From Streptomyces sp. NRRL F-5126 (GTDB lineage Bacteria; Actinomycetota; Actinomycetes; Streptomycetales; Streptomycetaceae), in NCBI RefSeq assembly GCF_000721265.1, contig NZ_JOFZ01000012.1:248001-312000 (forward strand): DNA of 64,000 bases, in the 5' to 3' direction. The position numbers were made by a program, and so were the translations under genes. This document shows, piece by piece, positions 8,583 to 20,728 of the stretch. The notes under the pieces are model-generated. The model was given only the letters and a program-made list of their open reading frames with translations, searched no databases and had not been told where the DNA came from. Position 1 is the stretch's first letter. Every line of letters begins with the position of its first letter.

Positions 8583-8674
8583 CTCGCGGGAGCCCGGGCG
8601 CACCGGACTGAGAGGGAGGCTGGGCGGCCTCCGACCGTACGAACCTGATCCGGGTCATGCCGGCGAAGGGAGGG
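8583..8674 (+). promoter_or_regulatory. TPP (THI-box) riboswitch
   Basis: The conserved TPP aptamer cores are present in order: GGGAGCCC, CTGAGAGGGAGGCT, ACCGTACGAACCTGATCC, GGGTCATGCCGGCGAAGGGAGG. The thiO ribosome binding site (GGGAGGGG) is part of the 3' strand of the closing stem and the GTG start is 10 bases beyond it. Ligand binding should therefore hide the RBS and block translation initiation. I see no separate rho-independent terminator between the aptamer and thiO. Confidence 0.95.
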
Positions 8675-8684
8675 GCTGACGATC

Positions 8685-10962
<2,278 letters not shown>

Positions 10963-11373
10963 GCGCACCCGCCGGGGCACCGACCGGCGCCAGGGGTACG
11001 GAAAGGGCAGCGGCGCGGGTGGCCCCACGGCGCCGGTCGGCGGGCAACCCGCGCCCCTCCACCCTCCGCACGACCGGCAGTCCCCGGGGAGCGCCTGCCC
11101 GAGGGGCAACTGCCACGCCGGCATCCAGGCCTCGTCCCCCTGGTGGTGGCCGCGAACAGGGGCAACGTGGCAGGCCCTGGCGCCCGGCGGGGCGCCAGGG
11201 GTACGGCAACGGTGACGGCCCTCGTCGGCGTAGGGAACGGGCATGCGGTCGTCCGGGCGCACAGGACACGACGCCGGCACCCGTCGCCGGAGGCACCACC
11301 GCGGCGCGGTGACAGGCGCGTCACAGGTGCGTCGCGGGGTTCGGGCGAAGCCGTCGGTGTCCGTGGCGGAAAG
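10963..11373. other. Gene-free gap between thiG and the kinase gene
   Basis: Two related GC-rich segments, each containing GCGCCAGGGGTACGG (near 10988 and 11188), lie here. No frame carries an RBS and a recognisable protein. There is no strong terminator hairpin after thiG. I see nothing else. Confidence 0.4.
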
Positions 11374-11379
11374 TAGACT
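11374..11379 (+). promoter_or_regulatory. -10 element of leaderless kinase promoter
   Basis: TAGACT is followed by 6 bases and GTG 11386. There is no Shine-Dalgarno at usable spacing. Confidence 0.6.
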
Positions 11380-11385
11380 CGGCGC

Positions 11386-13314
11386 GTGGACATGACCCTG
11401 GGCGACCCGATCGTCGGGCAGGTGGTGGACGGCAGGTACCGCGTGGACGCCCGCATCGCGGTGGGCGGGATGGCCACGGTCTACCGGGCCGTGGACACCC
11501 GCCTCGACCGCGTGCTCGCGCTCAAGGTGATGCACCCCGCGCTCGCCACCGACGCCGCGTTCGTGGAGCGTTTCATCCGCGAGGCGAAGTCCGTGGCCCG
11601 GCTCGCGCACCCCAACGTGGTCGCCGTCTTCGACCAGGGCGCCGACGGCGCGTACGTGTACCTGGCGATGGAGTACGTCGCCGGCTGCACGCTGCGCGAC
11701 GTCGTGCGCGAGCGCGGCGCGCTGCCGCCGCGTGCGGCGCTGGACATCGCGGAGCCCGTCCTCGCCGCGCTCGGCGCGGCCCACCGTGCCGGGTTCGTCC
11801 ACCGCGACATGAAGCCGGAGAACGTGCTCATAGGGGACGACGGCCGCGTGAAGGTCGCCGACTTCGGTCTCGTCAGGACCGTGGGCGACGTCACGAACAC
11901 GACCGGGGCCGTCCTCGGGACGGTGTCGTACCTGGCGCCCGAGCAGCTCGACGACACCACCGCGGGCGCGGGCCCCGGGGTCGATGTGTACGCGTGCGGC
12001 GTCGTGCTGTACGAGATGCTGACCGGCCGCAAGCCGCACGGCGGCGAGACGCCGGCCCAGGTGATCTACCGCCATCTCAGCGAGGACGTGCCACCGCCGT
12101 CCGCCGCCGTGCCGGGCCTCGCGCCCGCGCTCGACGCGCTCGTCGCCTCGGCCACGGCCCGCGACTCCCGGGTGCGCCCGCAGGACGCGGTCGCGCTGCT
12201 CGCCGAGGTCCGCGCGGCCCGTGCGGCGCTGACCGACGCCCAGCTCGACGCGGTGCCGCCCGGCGCAAGGGCCGCCGACGGCACGTCAGGATCGGAGAAC
12301 CGTACGAGCGTGATCCCGCGCTCCGCCCCCGCCGGCGCGGACGCGGCGGGTGTCAGCAGGACGAGCCGCCTCGACCTGCCCCCGCTGCCGCCGGCCCGGG
12401 GCAGCGGCCGCGCGGGCGGCAGGTCGCCGGGGCGCCGCCGCGGCATCGTCGCCGTCGTCGCCGCGCTTGTGGTGGTCCTGGTCGGCGCGGGCGTCTGGTA
12501 CATCAACTCGGGGCAGTTCACGCGCGTGCCGTCGCTGCTCGGCCAGAGCGAGCAGGTGGCGAAGAAGCGCCTGTCGGACGCGGGGCTCGACGCGCGCGTC
12601 ACCCACGGCTACAGCGACGCGTTCGACCGGGGCAAGGTCATGAGGACCGACCCCGCACCCGAGACGAAGATCCGCGGCGACGGCCCCGTCACGCTGACCA
12701 TCTCCCGCGGCCCGCGGATCGTGTCGGTGCCCGACGTGTCGGGCAGGCCGCTCGCCGGCGCGAAGGCCGCGCTCGCGAAGGCCGGCCTGTCCGCCGGCGT
12801 GGTCCACAAGGCGTTCAGCGACTCCATCGCCCGCGGCTCGGTCATCGGGACCGAGCCGGCCGCGGGCGCGCGCCTGCGCCCGGACCAGGCGGTCGCGCTG
12901 CAGGTCAGCAGGGGCAGCGCGATCGACGTACCGGATGTGACCGGCGAGGACGTGCACGAGGCGACGGCCGACCTGGATGACGCCGGCCTCAAGGCGAAGA
13001 TCGCCACGCGGCGCGTGCAGTCCGACCAGGACGCGGGCACGGTGGCCCGTCAGTCCCCGGCCGACGGCGGGCAGCTGGGCGAGGGCGACACGGTCACGCT
13101 GACCCTGTCGAAGGGGCCGAAGATGGTCGCGGTCCCCGACGTGACGGGCCGGTCGGCGGACGACGCCACCAAGGCGCTGGAGGACGCGGGGTTCGACGTG
13201 AAGGTCAAGCACAGCTTCCCCTTCATCGACGACACGATCACCGTCCAGTCCGTGGCGGGCGGCGACAAGGCGCCCGAGGGCAGCACCATCACGATCACGA
13301 CCAACGGTCTCTGA
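11386..13314 (+). CDS. PknB-type Ser/Thr protein kinase with four PASTA domains
   Basis: A membrane receptor-like kinase of 642 residues. The kinase domain spans about 18-275: Gly-rich loop AVGGMATVY, K47 in LALKVMH, HRDMKPEN at 139-146, DFGLV at 159-163 and APEQ at 184-187. A Pro/Ala-rich juxtamembrane linker leads to one TM helix at about 353-373. Outside the membrane there are four PASTA repeats (about 377-642), each opening with a VPxLLG/VPDVSG/VPDVTG motif. PASTA domains bind muropeptides or lipid II. Possible substrates in the window include the Rv2175c homologue (family analogy only). The gene is probably leaderless. Confidence 0.93.
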   Translation: MDMTLGDPIVGQVVDGRYRVDARIAVGGMATVYRAVDTRLDRVLALKVMHPALATDAAFVERFIREAKSVARLAHPNVVAVFDQGADGAYVYLAMEYVAGCTLRDVVRERGALPPRAALDIAEPVLAALGAAHRAGFVHRDMKPENVLIGDDGRVKVADFGLVRTVGDVTNTTGAVLGTVSYLAPEQLDDTTAGAGPGVDVYACGVVLYEMLTGRKPHGGETPAQVIYRHLSEDVPPPSAAVPGLAPALDALVASATARDSRVRPQDAVALLAEVRAARAALTDAQLDAVPPGARAADGTSGSENRTSVIPRSAPAGADAAGVSRTSRLDLPPLPPARGSGRAGGRSPGRRRGIVAVVAALVVVLVGAGVWYINSGQFTRVPSLLGQSEQVAKKRLSDAGLDARVTHGYSDAFDRGKVMRTDPAPETKIRGDGPVTLTISRGPRIVSVPDVSGRPLAGAKAALAKAGLSAGVVHKAFSDSIARGSVIGTEPAAGARLRPDQAVALQVSRGSAIDVPDVTGEDVHEATADLDDAGLKAKIATRRVQSDQDAGTVARQSPADGGQLGEGDTVTLTLSKGPKMVAVPDVTGRSADDATKALEDAGFDVKVKHSFPFIDDTITVQSVAGGDKAPEGSTITITTNGL

Positions 13315-13334
13315 GGACGGACGGGCTCCACCCC

Positions 13335-14189
13335 ATGCGCAACCCTGTAGGCGCCCACGTGCCCGTGGCCGGCGGCCTCGCCACCACCGGCCTCGGCTAC
13401 GCCCGCGACCTGGGCGCGGAGGCTGTGCAGGTCTTCGTCGCCAACCCGCGCGGCTGGGCGCTGCCGCCCGGCACGCCCGCGCAGGACGAGCTGTTCCGCG
13501 CCGGGTGCGCGCAGGCCGGCATCCCGGCGTACGTCCACGCCCCCTACTTGATCAACTTCGGCTCGCACACGCAGGCCACGGCCGAGCGGTCGGTCCTGTC
13601 GCTGCGCCACAGCCTGCGCAGGGGCCGGGTGATCGGCGCCCGGGGCGTCGTCGTCCACACGGGCGCGGCGACGGGCGGGCGCGAGCGGGCCGCGGCGCTC
13701 GCGCAGGTGCGGGAGCTGCTGCTGCCGCTGCTCGACGAGCTGACGGACGACGCCGACCCGGCACTGCTGCTTGAGCCGACGGCCGGGCAGGGCGCCTCGC
13801 TCTGCGCGCGGATGGAAGACCTCGGCCCGTACTTCGAGGCGCTCGACGCGCACCCGCGGCTCGGGGTGTGCCTGGACACGTGCCACGCCTTCGCCGCGGG
13901 CCACGACCTGGCGGGCCCGCGGGGCATGGCGCGCGCGCTCGACCTGCTGGTCGAGACGGTGGGCGCGGGCAGGCTCGGCCTGATCCACGCGAACGACTCG
14001 AAGGACGTGACGGGCGCGCACAAGGACCGCCACGAGAACATCGGCGCGGGCCACATCGGCGAGGAGCCGTTCGCGGCGCTGTTCGGCCACCCGGCCACGG
14101 AGGGCGTACCGCTCGTGATCGAGACGCCGGGCGGCAAGGCGGGCCACAGCGAGGACGTCGCCCGCCTGAAGAAACTCCGCGACGCCTGA
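13335..14189 (+). CDS. nfo: Endonuclease IV / deoxyribonuclease IV (AP endonuclease)
   Basis: This Zn-dependent AP endonuclease of base-excision repair has 284 residues and a TIM barrel. Metal-ligand segments typical of Nfo are VHAPYLINFGS, GVVVHTG, LLLEPTAGQG, LGVCLDTCHAFAAGHDL, LIHANDSKDVTGAHKDRHENIGAGHIG and PLVIETPG. It begins 20 bases after the kinase stop without an obvious RBS, which suggests readthrough and coupling. Linkage with a PASTA kinase appears to be a local operon rather than a functional pair. Confidence 0.92.
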   Translation: MRNPVGAHVPVAGGLATTGLGYARDLGAEAVQVFVANPRGWALPPGTPAQDELFRAGCAQAGIPAYVHAPYLINFGSHTQATAERSVLSLRHSLRRGRVIGARGVVVHTGAATGGRERAAALAQVRELLLPLLDELTDDADPALLLEPTAGQGASLCARMEDLGPYFEALDAHPRLGVCLDTCHAFAAGHDLAGPRGMARALDLLVETVGAGRLGLIHANDSKDVTGAHKDRHENIGAGHIGEEPFAALFGHPATEGVPLVIETPGGKAGHSEDVARLKKLRDA

Positions 14190-14329
14190 GCGATGGCTCC
14201 CGCCGGGACGGCCGGCAGGAGCAGACACGGGCTCTCCGCCGCGCAACCGGGGTCGGCCCCCGCCAGGGACCGACCGCCGGCAAGGAACGGCCCCCCGCAG
14301 GGCCGGCCGAGCCGGACACGCGCAGCACT

Positions 14330-14836
14330 CGACTGATGCCGTGCGCCAGACGTGGCTGACGCCCACGCGGCGAGCGACGGCCCCCGCCAAGGGACAGGCC
14401 CCGCCAGGGGGCAGGCCCCGCCAGGGGGCAGGCCCCGCCAGGGGGCAGGCCCCGCCAGGGGGCAGGCCCCGCCAGGGCCAGCGCACGGCACTCGGCCAGC
14501 AGCAGACACGGCTGATGCCCACGCGGCCAGCGACGGCTCCCGCCAAGGGACAGGTCCCGCCAGGGCCGGCGCGCGGCACTCGGCCAGCGCCAGACGCAGC
14601 TGGTGCCCACGCGGCCAGCGCCAGACGCAGCTGATGCCCACGCGGCCAGCGGCTGATGCCCACGCGGCGAGCGGCGGCTCCCGCCAAGGGACAGGCCCCG
14701 CCAGGGCCGGCGCGCGGCACTCGGCCAGCGCCAGACGCAGCTGGTGCCCACGCGGCCAGCGCCAGACGTGGCTGATGCCCACGCGGCGAGCGGCTGATGC
14801 CCACGCGGCCAGCGGCTGATGCCCACGCGGCGAGCG
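14330..14836. repeat. Composite GC-rich minisatellite array
   Basis: An array of nested tandem repeats fills the gap between convergent genes. Five exact or near-exact 17-bp units (CAGGCCCCGCCAGGGGG type) run from 14395 to 14479. A 22-bp unit (GGCTGATGCCCACGCGGC-AGC) occurs singly at 14510, in a pair at 14629 and 14651, and as three tandem copies at 14770, 14792 and 14814. A larger block starting GCGRCGGC-CCCGCCAAGGG recurs at 14374, 14530 and 14671. Long open frames cross it on several strands, but none has an RBS or protein-like character. The last copy ends 4 bases from the stop codon of the next gene. Confidence 0.9.
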
Positions 14837-14839
14837 GTC

Positions 14840-15472
14840 TCAGAGTTCCGGGCCCGCGCCGGGCTCCTCCTGGTAGGTGTAGCGCTGCTCCGCCCACGGA
14901 TCACCCACGTTGTGGTAGCCGCGCTCCTCCCAGAAGCCCCTGCGGTCCGCGGTCATGTACTCGACGCCCCTCACCCATTTGGGCCCCTTCCAGGCGTACA
15001 GATGCGGCACCACGAGGCGCAGCGGGAACCCGTGCTCGGCCGTGAGCAGTTCCCCGTCCCTGTGCGTCGCGAAGATCGTGCGGTTCGCGGTGAAGTCGTC
15101 GAGGCGAAGGTTGGCGCTGTACCCGTACTCCGCCCAGACCATCACGTGCGTCACCGCGGCCGCGGGGGGCGCGAGGTCGAGGAGCGTCTTCGCGTGGACG
15201 CCGCCCCACTCCGCGCCCAGCATGCTGAACTTCGTCACGCAGTGCAGGTCCGCCACGACCGTCGAGAACGGCAGCGCGGTGAACTCCTCGTGGTCCCAGC
15301 AGTGCTTGTCACCGTCGGCGGTCGCGCCGAACACGCGGAACTCCCACCGGTCGGGCTTGAACTTCGGCACGGGCCCGTAGTGGGTGACGGGCCAGCCGCG
15401 CTGGAGGCGCTGTCCGGGCGGCAGGGGGGACGCGTCCGGTATCCGATGCCCCCCGCTCTGCTCCTGACCCAT
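14840..15472 (-). CDS. Molybdopterin-dependent oxidoreductase, sulfite oxidase-like
   Basis: A 210-residue protein with only the SUOX-type Moco domain. The molybdenum-coordinating cysteine is in VADLHCVTKFS (C78). GVHAKTLLDLAPP, YGYSANLRLDDFTAN, LLTAEHGFPLRLVVPHLYAWKGPKW and YQEEPGAG are typical of the cytoplasmic YedY-like/sulfite-oxidase-like subfamily. There is no Tat signal, no heme domain and no dimerisation domain, so its physiological substrate is unknown. The ATG at 15472 lacks a clear RBS. It diverges from bfr. Confidence 0.88.
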   Translation of the reverse strand: MGQEQSGGHRIPDASPLPPGQRLQRGWPVTHYGPVPKFKPDRWEFRVFGATADGDKHCWDHEEFTALPFSTVVADLHCVTKFSMLGAEWGGVHAKTLLDLAPPAAAVTHVMVWAEYGYSANLRLDDFTANRTIFATHRDGELLTAEHGFPLRLVVPHLYAWKGPKWVRGVEYMTADRRGFWEERGYHNVGDPWAEQRYTYQEEPGAGPEL

Positions 15473-15660
15473 GCTTTACATGGTGACAGACCGGGAGGGG
15501 TGGTCATGACCGGGCCGAAGCCCATTCGGGCCATCTCGTGGCAAGGAGGTCCTTACTGGACGGCCCCCTGGGGTGGTGCGAGACTGCGGCCAGTCCCAGT
15601 GGGCACATGTCTGACACGCGTCACACGTTCACCGCCACGTCGTTGGAAGGAGCCTCTGCG

Positions 15661-16152
15661 ATGCAGGGCGACCCCGAGGTCATCGAGTTCCTGAACGAGC
15701 AGCTGACCGCCGAGCTCACCGCGATCAACCAGTACTTCCTGCACGCGAAGATGCAGGAGAACTTCGGCTGGACCCGGCTGGCCAAGAACACCCGCGCCGA
15801 GTCGTTCGACGAGATGCGCCACGCGGAGCTGCTGACCGACCGGATCCTGCTGCTCGACGGCCTGCCGAACTACCAGCGGCTCTTCCACGTGCGGGTGGGT
15901 CAGACGGTCACGGAGATGTTCGAGTCCGACCGGCAGGTCGAGGTGGAGGCGATCGACCGCCTCAAGCGCGGTATCGACGTGATGCGGGCGAAGAACGACC
16001 ACACGTCCAAGCGGCTGTTCGAGTCGATCCTGGAGGACGAGGAGCACCACATCGACTACCTGGACACGCAGCTCGCACTGGTCGGGAAGCTGGGCGAGGC
16101 GCTGTACATCGCGCAGCAGATCGAGCAGCCGGAGGACGGCGGCGACAGCTGA
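15661..16152 (+). CDS. bfr: Bacterioferritin
   Basis: This is a heme-containing iron-storage ferritin subunit (163 residues). It has the four-helix signature MQGDPEVIEFLNEQLTAELT with the ferroxidase residues E18, E51 (AESFDEMRHAE), H54, E94, E127 and H130 (ILEDEEHHIDYL), and M52 as the expected heme ligand. The ATG at 15661 follows GGAAGGAG. Its usual partner Bfd is encoded convergently 100 bases downstream. No iron box is visible in front of bfr, in contrast to bfd. Confidence 0.95.
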   Translation: MQGDPEVIEFLNEQLTAELTAINQYFLHAKMQENFGWTRLAKNTRAESFDEMRHAELLTDRILLLDGLPNYQRLFHVRVGQTVTEMFESDRQVEVEAIDRLKRGIDVMRAKNDHTSKRLFESILEDEEHHIDYLDTQLALVGKLGEALYIAQQIEQPEDGGDS

Positions 16153-16252
16153 GGCAGGACCCCGCGCCGCAGGGCCCTGCCCGGAGGAGCGCGGCCGGCG
16201 CGGGTGGGCGCAGGGGCGGACGCCCCGCGCCCGGCGGGCGGCCAGGGGCCGT

Positions 16253-16606
16253 CTAGGCGGCGTTCGGAAGCCGCAGCGGGCCGGGGACCGCCGCCGGGAG
16301 CGCTACGGGCAGGGCGGCGGGGGCAATCGGGAGACGCGCGGGACTCGCGGGCGCCGGGGCGGCGGGCGCAGGCGCGGCGCCCGGCTCCTGCACAGGTGTG
16401 GCGGGCGCGGGGGCGGTCCGGCCCTCCAGCAGCTCGCGGCGCGGGCACGTGCCCCGGCCGAGGATCGACTGGATGCGCCGTACGCAGCCGCCGCAGTCCG
16501 TGCCCGCCCCGCACTGCGACGCGATCTGCCGCGGCGAGCAGGCGCCCGCCTCCGCGTGCTCCTTGACCTGTGCCTCGGTGATGCCGAAGCAGGAGCATAC
16601 GTACAC
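16253..16606 (-). CDS. bfd: Bacterioferritin-associated ferredoxin with Ala/Pro-rich tail
   Basis: A [2Fe-2S] protein that passes electrons to Bfr to mobilise stored iron. The four cluster cysteines are C4 and C6 (VYVCSCFGITEAQV) and C38 and C41 (GAGTDCGGCVRRI). The domain ends near residue 60. It is followed by about 55 residues rich in Ala and Pro, unusual for Bfd, whose members are normally 60-70 residues. GTG 16606 is preceded by GGGAGG at an 8-base spacing and is chosen over the upstream ATG at 16660. An iron box overlaps the promoter, so expression should rise when iron is scarce. Confidence 0.9.
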   Translation of the reverse strand: MYVCSCFGITEAQVKEHAEAGACSPRQIASQCGAGTDCGGCVRRIQSILGRGTCPRRELLEGRTAPAPATPVQEPGAAPAPAAPAPASPARLPIAPAALPVALPAAVPGPLRLPNAA

Positions 16607-16663
16607 GCGGTTCACCTCCCGGGCCTGATCCTGGTCGTCGTCCCACCGATGGATTCCCATCGG

Positions 16664-16682
16664 TGAGGCTAACCTAACCTAA
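16664..16682 (-). promoter_or_regulatory. Iron box (DmdR/IdeR operator) upstream of bfd
   Basis: The 19-base site TGAGGCTAACCTAACCTAA matches the IdeR/DmdR consensus TTAGGTTAGGCTAACCTAA at 15 of 19 positions. It overlaps a reverse-strand -10 hexamer, TAGCCT at 16666-16671, so iron-loaded repressor would block RNA polymerase. The bfd start codon is about 58 bases downstream. Confidence 0.85.
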
Positions 16683-16714
16683 CCCATTGCCGCGGGCTCG
16701 CAGAACCCCCTCAT

Positions 16715-16756
16715 GGGCGATGGGGCACGGATCACAGGATCCGTGCCCCATCGCCC
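16715..16756 (-). terminator. Strong terminator downstream of DAHP synthase
   Basis: A perfect 19-bp stem (GGGCGATGGGGCACGGATC) with the loop ACAG lies 18 bases after the DAHP synthase stop. It insulates the bfd promoter from that transcription. Confidence 0.85.
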
Positions 16757-16773
16757 GCAAGGACCGCGAAGAC

Positions 16774-18138
<1,365 letters not shown>

Positions 18139-18220
18139 CGCGGTCACGCGCGCGGGTAGACCAGTCGGCTCACACTGTGGAACAGCGCCGGCAGGGCGGA
18201 CCGCGGACCGGGCCGTCGGC

Positions 18221-18226
18221 TAGGGT
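18221..18226 (+). promoter_or_regulatory. -10 element of the trp leader promoter
   Basis: TAGGGT is followed by 6 bases and the ATG of the leader peptide at 18233, so the attenuator transcript probably begins at that ATG. Confidence 0.6.
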
Positions 18227-18232
18227 GTCGCC

Positions 18233-18304
18233 ATGCTCTCGCGCACGCATCAGTCCTGGTGGTGGCCGGCTCTCCCGGCGACCCCGCTGATTCCGCGCGC
18301 GTGA
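18233..18304 (+). CDS. trpL: Trp leader peptide (TrpL)
   Basis: A 23-residue peptide beginning MLSRTHQS followed by three consecutive Trp codons (W9-W11) and ending PLIPRA. Three Trp in 23 residues, 20 bases ahead of a rho-independent terminator and upstream of an anthranilate synthase gene, define a ribosome-mediated attenuator. It is too short for ordinary gene callers. The start codon probably coincides with the 5' end of the RNA. Stalling at the Trp codons when charged tRNA-Trp is scarce would favour readthrough. Confidence 0.9.
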   Translation: MLSRTHQSWWWPALPATPLIPRA

Positions 18305-18323
18305 CGCACATCGCACGGATCGA

Positions 18324-18356
18324 GAAGGCCGCCCGAGGGGCGGCCTTCCGTGTTTT
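18324..18356 (+). terminator. trp attenuator terminator
   Basis: A GAAGGCCGCC/GGCGGCCTTC stem (10-11 bp, loop CGAGG) is followed by CGTGTTTT. It lies between trpL and the TrpEG start and is the regulated terminator of the attenuation system. Confidence 0.9.
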
Positions 18357-18424
18357 CCCGGGCAGTACGCGACCGGGACCGCGAGGCGGGCCGTTCCCCC
18401 ACCCACCGGAAGGAACCCCGCCCC

Positions 18425-20425
18425 ATGTCTCCCGCTCCTCGCACACCTCACACACCCCGCACACCCCGTAGGGCCTCCTCGTCCGGCTCCGGCCCGCGCG
18501 AAGGCGCCGCCTCCGTGCTGCGCCGGCTGGCGGCGGGCCGGGAGCCGTTCGCCCTGCTGCGCCGCCGCACGCCCGGCCGCCGCCACGACGTCGTCGAGGT
18601 GCTGATCGGCCGGGTGCACGAGGCTGCCGTGCTCGCGGACATCCCCGTCGGCGACGCCCCGTCCCTCGCGCTCGTCCCCTTCCGGCAGATCAGGGAGCGC
18701 GGTTTCGACGTGCGGGACGACGGCACGCCGCTGTCGGTGCTCATCGCCGACGAGCACCGCGAACTGCCCCTCGCGGACGTGCTCGACGCGCTGCCCGGCC
18801 ACGCGGTGCGCGTACAGGGCGGGGCGTTCGACGTGGACGACGACGCGTACGCCGATCTCGTGGGCCGCGTCGTGCGGGACGAGATCGGCGCGGGCGAGGG
18901 CGCGAACTTCGTGATCAGGCGGACGTTCGAGGGGCGCGTCGACGGGTTCGGGCGGTCCGACGCGCTGGCGCTGTTCCGGCGGCTGCTGGTGGGCGAGCAG
19001 GGGGCGTACTGGACGTTCGTCGTGCACACGGGCGACGGCGGGCGTGTGCTGGTGGGCGCGAGCCCCGAGGTGCACGTGCGGATGAGCGGCGGGACCGTGG
19101 TGATGAACCCGATCAGCGGCACCTTCCGCTACCCGCAGGGGCCGGGTGGCCCGCGCGTCGAGGACGTGCTGTCGTTCCTCGCCGACCGCAAGGAGACCGA
19201 CGAGCTGTCCATGGTCGTGGACGAGGAACTGAAGATGATGTGCACGGTCGGCGACCGCGGCGGCGTCGTGGTCGGCCCGCGCCTCAAGGAGATGGCGCAC
19301 CTCGCGCACACCGAGTACGAGCTGCGGGGGCGGTCGTCGCTCGACGTGCGCGAGGTGCTGCGCGAGACGATGTTCGCGGCGACGGTGACGGGTTCCCCCG
19401 TGCGGAACGCGTGCCGGGTCATCGAGCGTTACGAGCCGGGCGGGCGAGGCTACTACGCGGGCGCGCTCGCGCTGCTCGGGCGGGACGAGGGCGGCGCGCA
19501 GTCGCTCGACTCGCCGATCCTGATCCGCACGGCGGACATCGACGCCCGGACGGGGGCACTGCGGGTGGGTGTCGGCGCGACGCTCGTACGCCACTCGGAC
19601 CCGCGCGGCGAGGTCGCGGAGACCCACGCGAAGGCGGCGGGCGTCCTCGCCGCGCTCGGCGTGGTGGAGCCCGCCGGGCGGCCCGCCGCCGGCGGGGCCA
19701 CGCCCGCACCCGGGCTCGCCGGTGACCCGCGGGTACGGGCGGCGCTCGACGCGCGGCGCGCGGACCTGGCGCCGTTCTGGCTGAGGATGCGGGCGTCGTC
19801 CGCGTGCACGCCCGAGGCCGGGCACGCGCTCGTGGTGGACGGCGAGGACACGTTCACCGCGATGCTCGCCCACCTGCTGCGCTCGTCAGGGCTCGCGGTG
19901 ACGGTGCGGCGCCACGACGAGCCGGGGCTCGGCGCGGCGGTGCTGGCGCACGAAGGGCCTGTGGTGCTCGGCCCGGGGCCCGGCGACCCCGCGAACGCGT
20001 CGGACCCCCGGATCCGGACGATGCGGTCGCTCGCCGCCTCCCTGATCGCGGCGCGCAAGCGCGGCGTGCTCGGCGTGTGCCTGGGCCACGAGATGCTGAT
20101 GGCGGAGCTCGGTCTTGACGTAGTCCGCAAGAGTGAGCCGCACCAGGGCGCGCAGGTGGCGATCGACCTCTTCGGCGTGCGGGAGACGGTCGGCTTCTAC
20201 AACAGCTTCACGGCGCGGTGCGACGACGAGACGGCGGCGGAGCTCGCCGCACACGGCATCGAGGTGGCGCGTGACGCGGCGACCCACGAGGTGCACGCGG
20301 TACGCGGCCCGGGATTCGCCTCGTGGCAGTTCCACGCGGAGTCCGTCCTCACGCTGGACGGCGCGGGCATCGTCACGCGCCTGCTGGCCCACGCCCGGCA
20401 GGCGGACGCGCCGCGGCCGGCCTGA
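18425..20425 (+). CDS. trpE: Anthranilate synthase, fused TrpE-TrpG
   Basis: This enzyme converts chorismate and glutamine to anthranilate. The 666-residue protein carries the chorismate-binding TrpE domain first (blocks VVMNPISGTFRYPQ, FLADRKETDELSMVVDEELKM, EYELRGRSS, ATVTGSPVRNACRVIERYE, GYYAGALALL) and a glutamine amidotransferase domain from about residue 455, with the nucleophile Cys in GVLGVCLGHEML and the His in FASWQFHAES. ATG 18425 follows GGAAGGA; the open frame extends upstream to 18350 through the attenuator, which excludes it. Such fusions occur in actinobacterial primary metabolism and in phenazine-type pathways. The attenuator argues for tryptophan supply. Confidence 0.93.
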   Translation: MSPAPRTPHTPRTPRRASSSGSGPREGAASVLRRLAAGREPFALLRRRTPGRRHDVVEVLIGRVHEAAVLADIPVGDAPSLALVPFRQIRERGFDVRDDGTPLSVLIADEHRELPLADVLDALPGHAVRVQGGAFDVDDDAYADLVGRVVRDEIGAGEGANFVIRRTFEGRVDGFGRSDALALFRRLLVGEQGAYWTFVVHTGDGGRVLVGASPEVHVRMSGGTVVMNPISGTFRYPQGPGGPRVEDVLSFLADRKETDELSMVVDEELKMMCTVGDRGGVVVGPRLKEMAHLAHTEYELRGRSSLDVREVLRETMFAATVTGSPVRNACRVIERYEPGGRGYYAGALALLGRDEGGAQSLDSPILIRTADIDARTGALRVGVGATLVRHSDPRGEVAETHAKAAGVLAALGVVEPAGRPAAGGATPAPGLAGDPRVRAALDARRADLAPFWLRMRASSACTPEAGHALVVDGEDTFTAMLAHLLRSSGLAVTVRRHDEPGLGAAVLAHEGPVVLGPGPGDPANASDPRIRTMRSLAASLIAARKRGVLGVCLGHEMLMAELGLDVVRKSEPHQGAQVAIDLFGVRETVGFYNSFTARCDDETAAELAAHGIEVARDAATHEVHAVRGPGFASWQFHAESVLTLDGAGIVTRLLAHARQADAPRPA

Positions 20426-20728
20426 CCGGCGCGGCACCGCCCGCGACCTGGTGCTGGGGGCGCGGCCCACGCGCGGTCCGCAACGGCCCGAGGCCGCGTT
20501 CCGGCCCCGACGCGGCGGCTCAGGGCCGCGCCCCTGGAGTACGGCCGGCGTCCGCGAGGGGTGCGCCGCACCGGGCCGTTGCGAGCCTGGGCTCGGCGGC
20601 ACCCGCGCCGGCCCGGCGGCGCGTACGGCCGCGCCCCCGCGCCAGGCGCCCCGCCGCGCACCGGCGCAGGGCCGGGCCCGCACGTACACGGCCCCGGCGG
20701 GCACACGCGCCGTGTCCGCCGTGCGCGG
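20426..20728. other. Gap between convergent trpE and macR
   Basis: GC-rich and gene-free. A GCCGCG/CGCGGC hairpin near 20492-20515 could terminate transcription, but it is short. I see nothing else. Confidence 0.35.

Noticed and set aside
14395..14479. 17-bp tandem units considered as a CRISPR array
   Set aside because: The units are directly adjacent with no unique spacers and there is no cas gene nearby, so it is a minisatellite.
13544..14904. Three long reverse-strand ORFs (412-615 codons) crossing nfo and the minisatellite
   Set aside because: They overlap a well-supported gene, consist of low-complexity Trp/Arg/Ala/Pro repeats and have no RBS. They result from the repeat array and GC bias.
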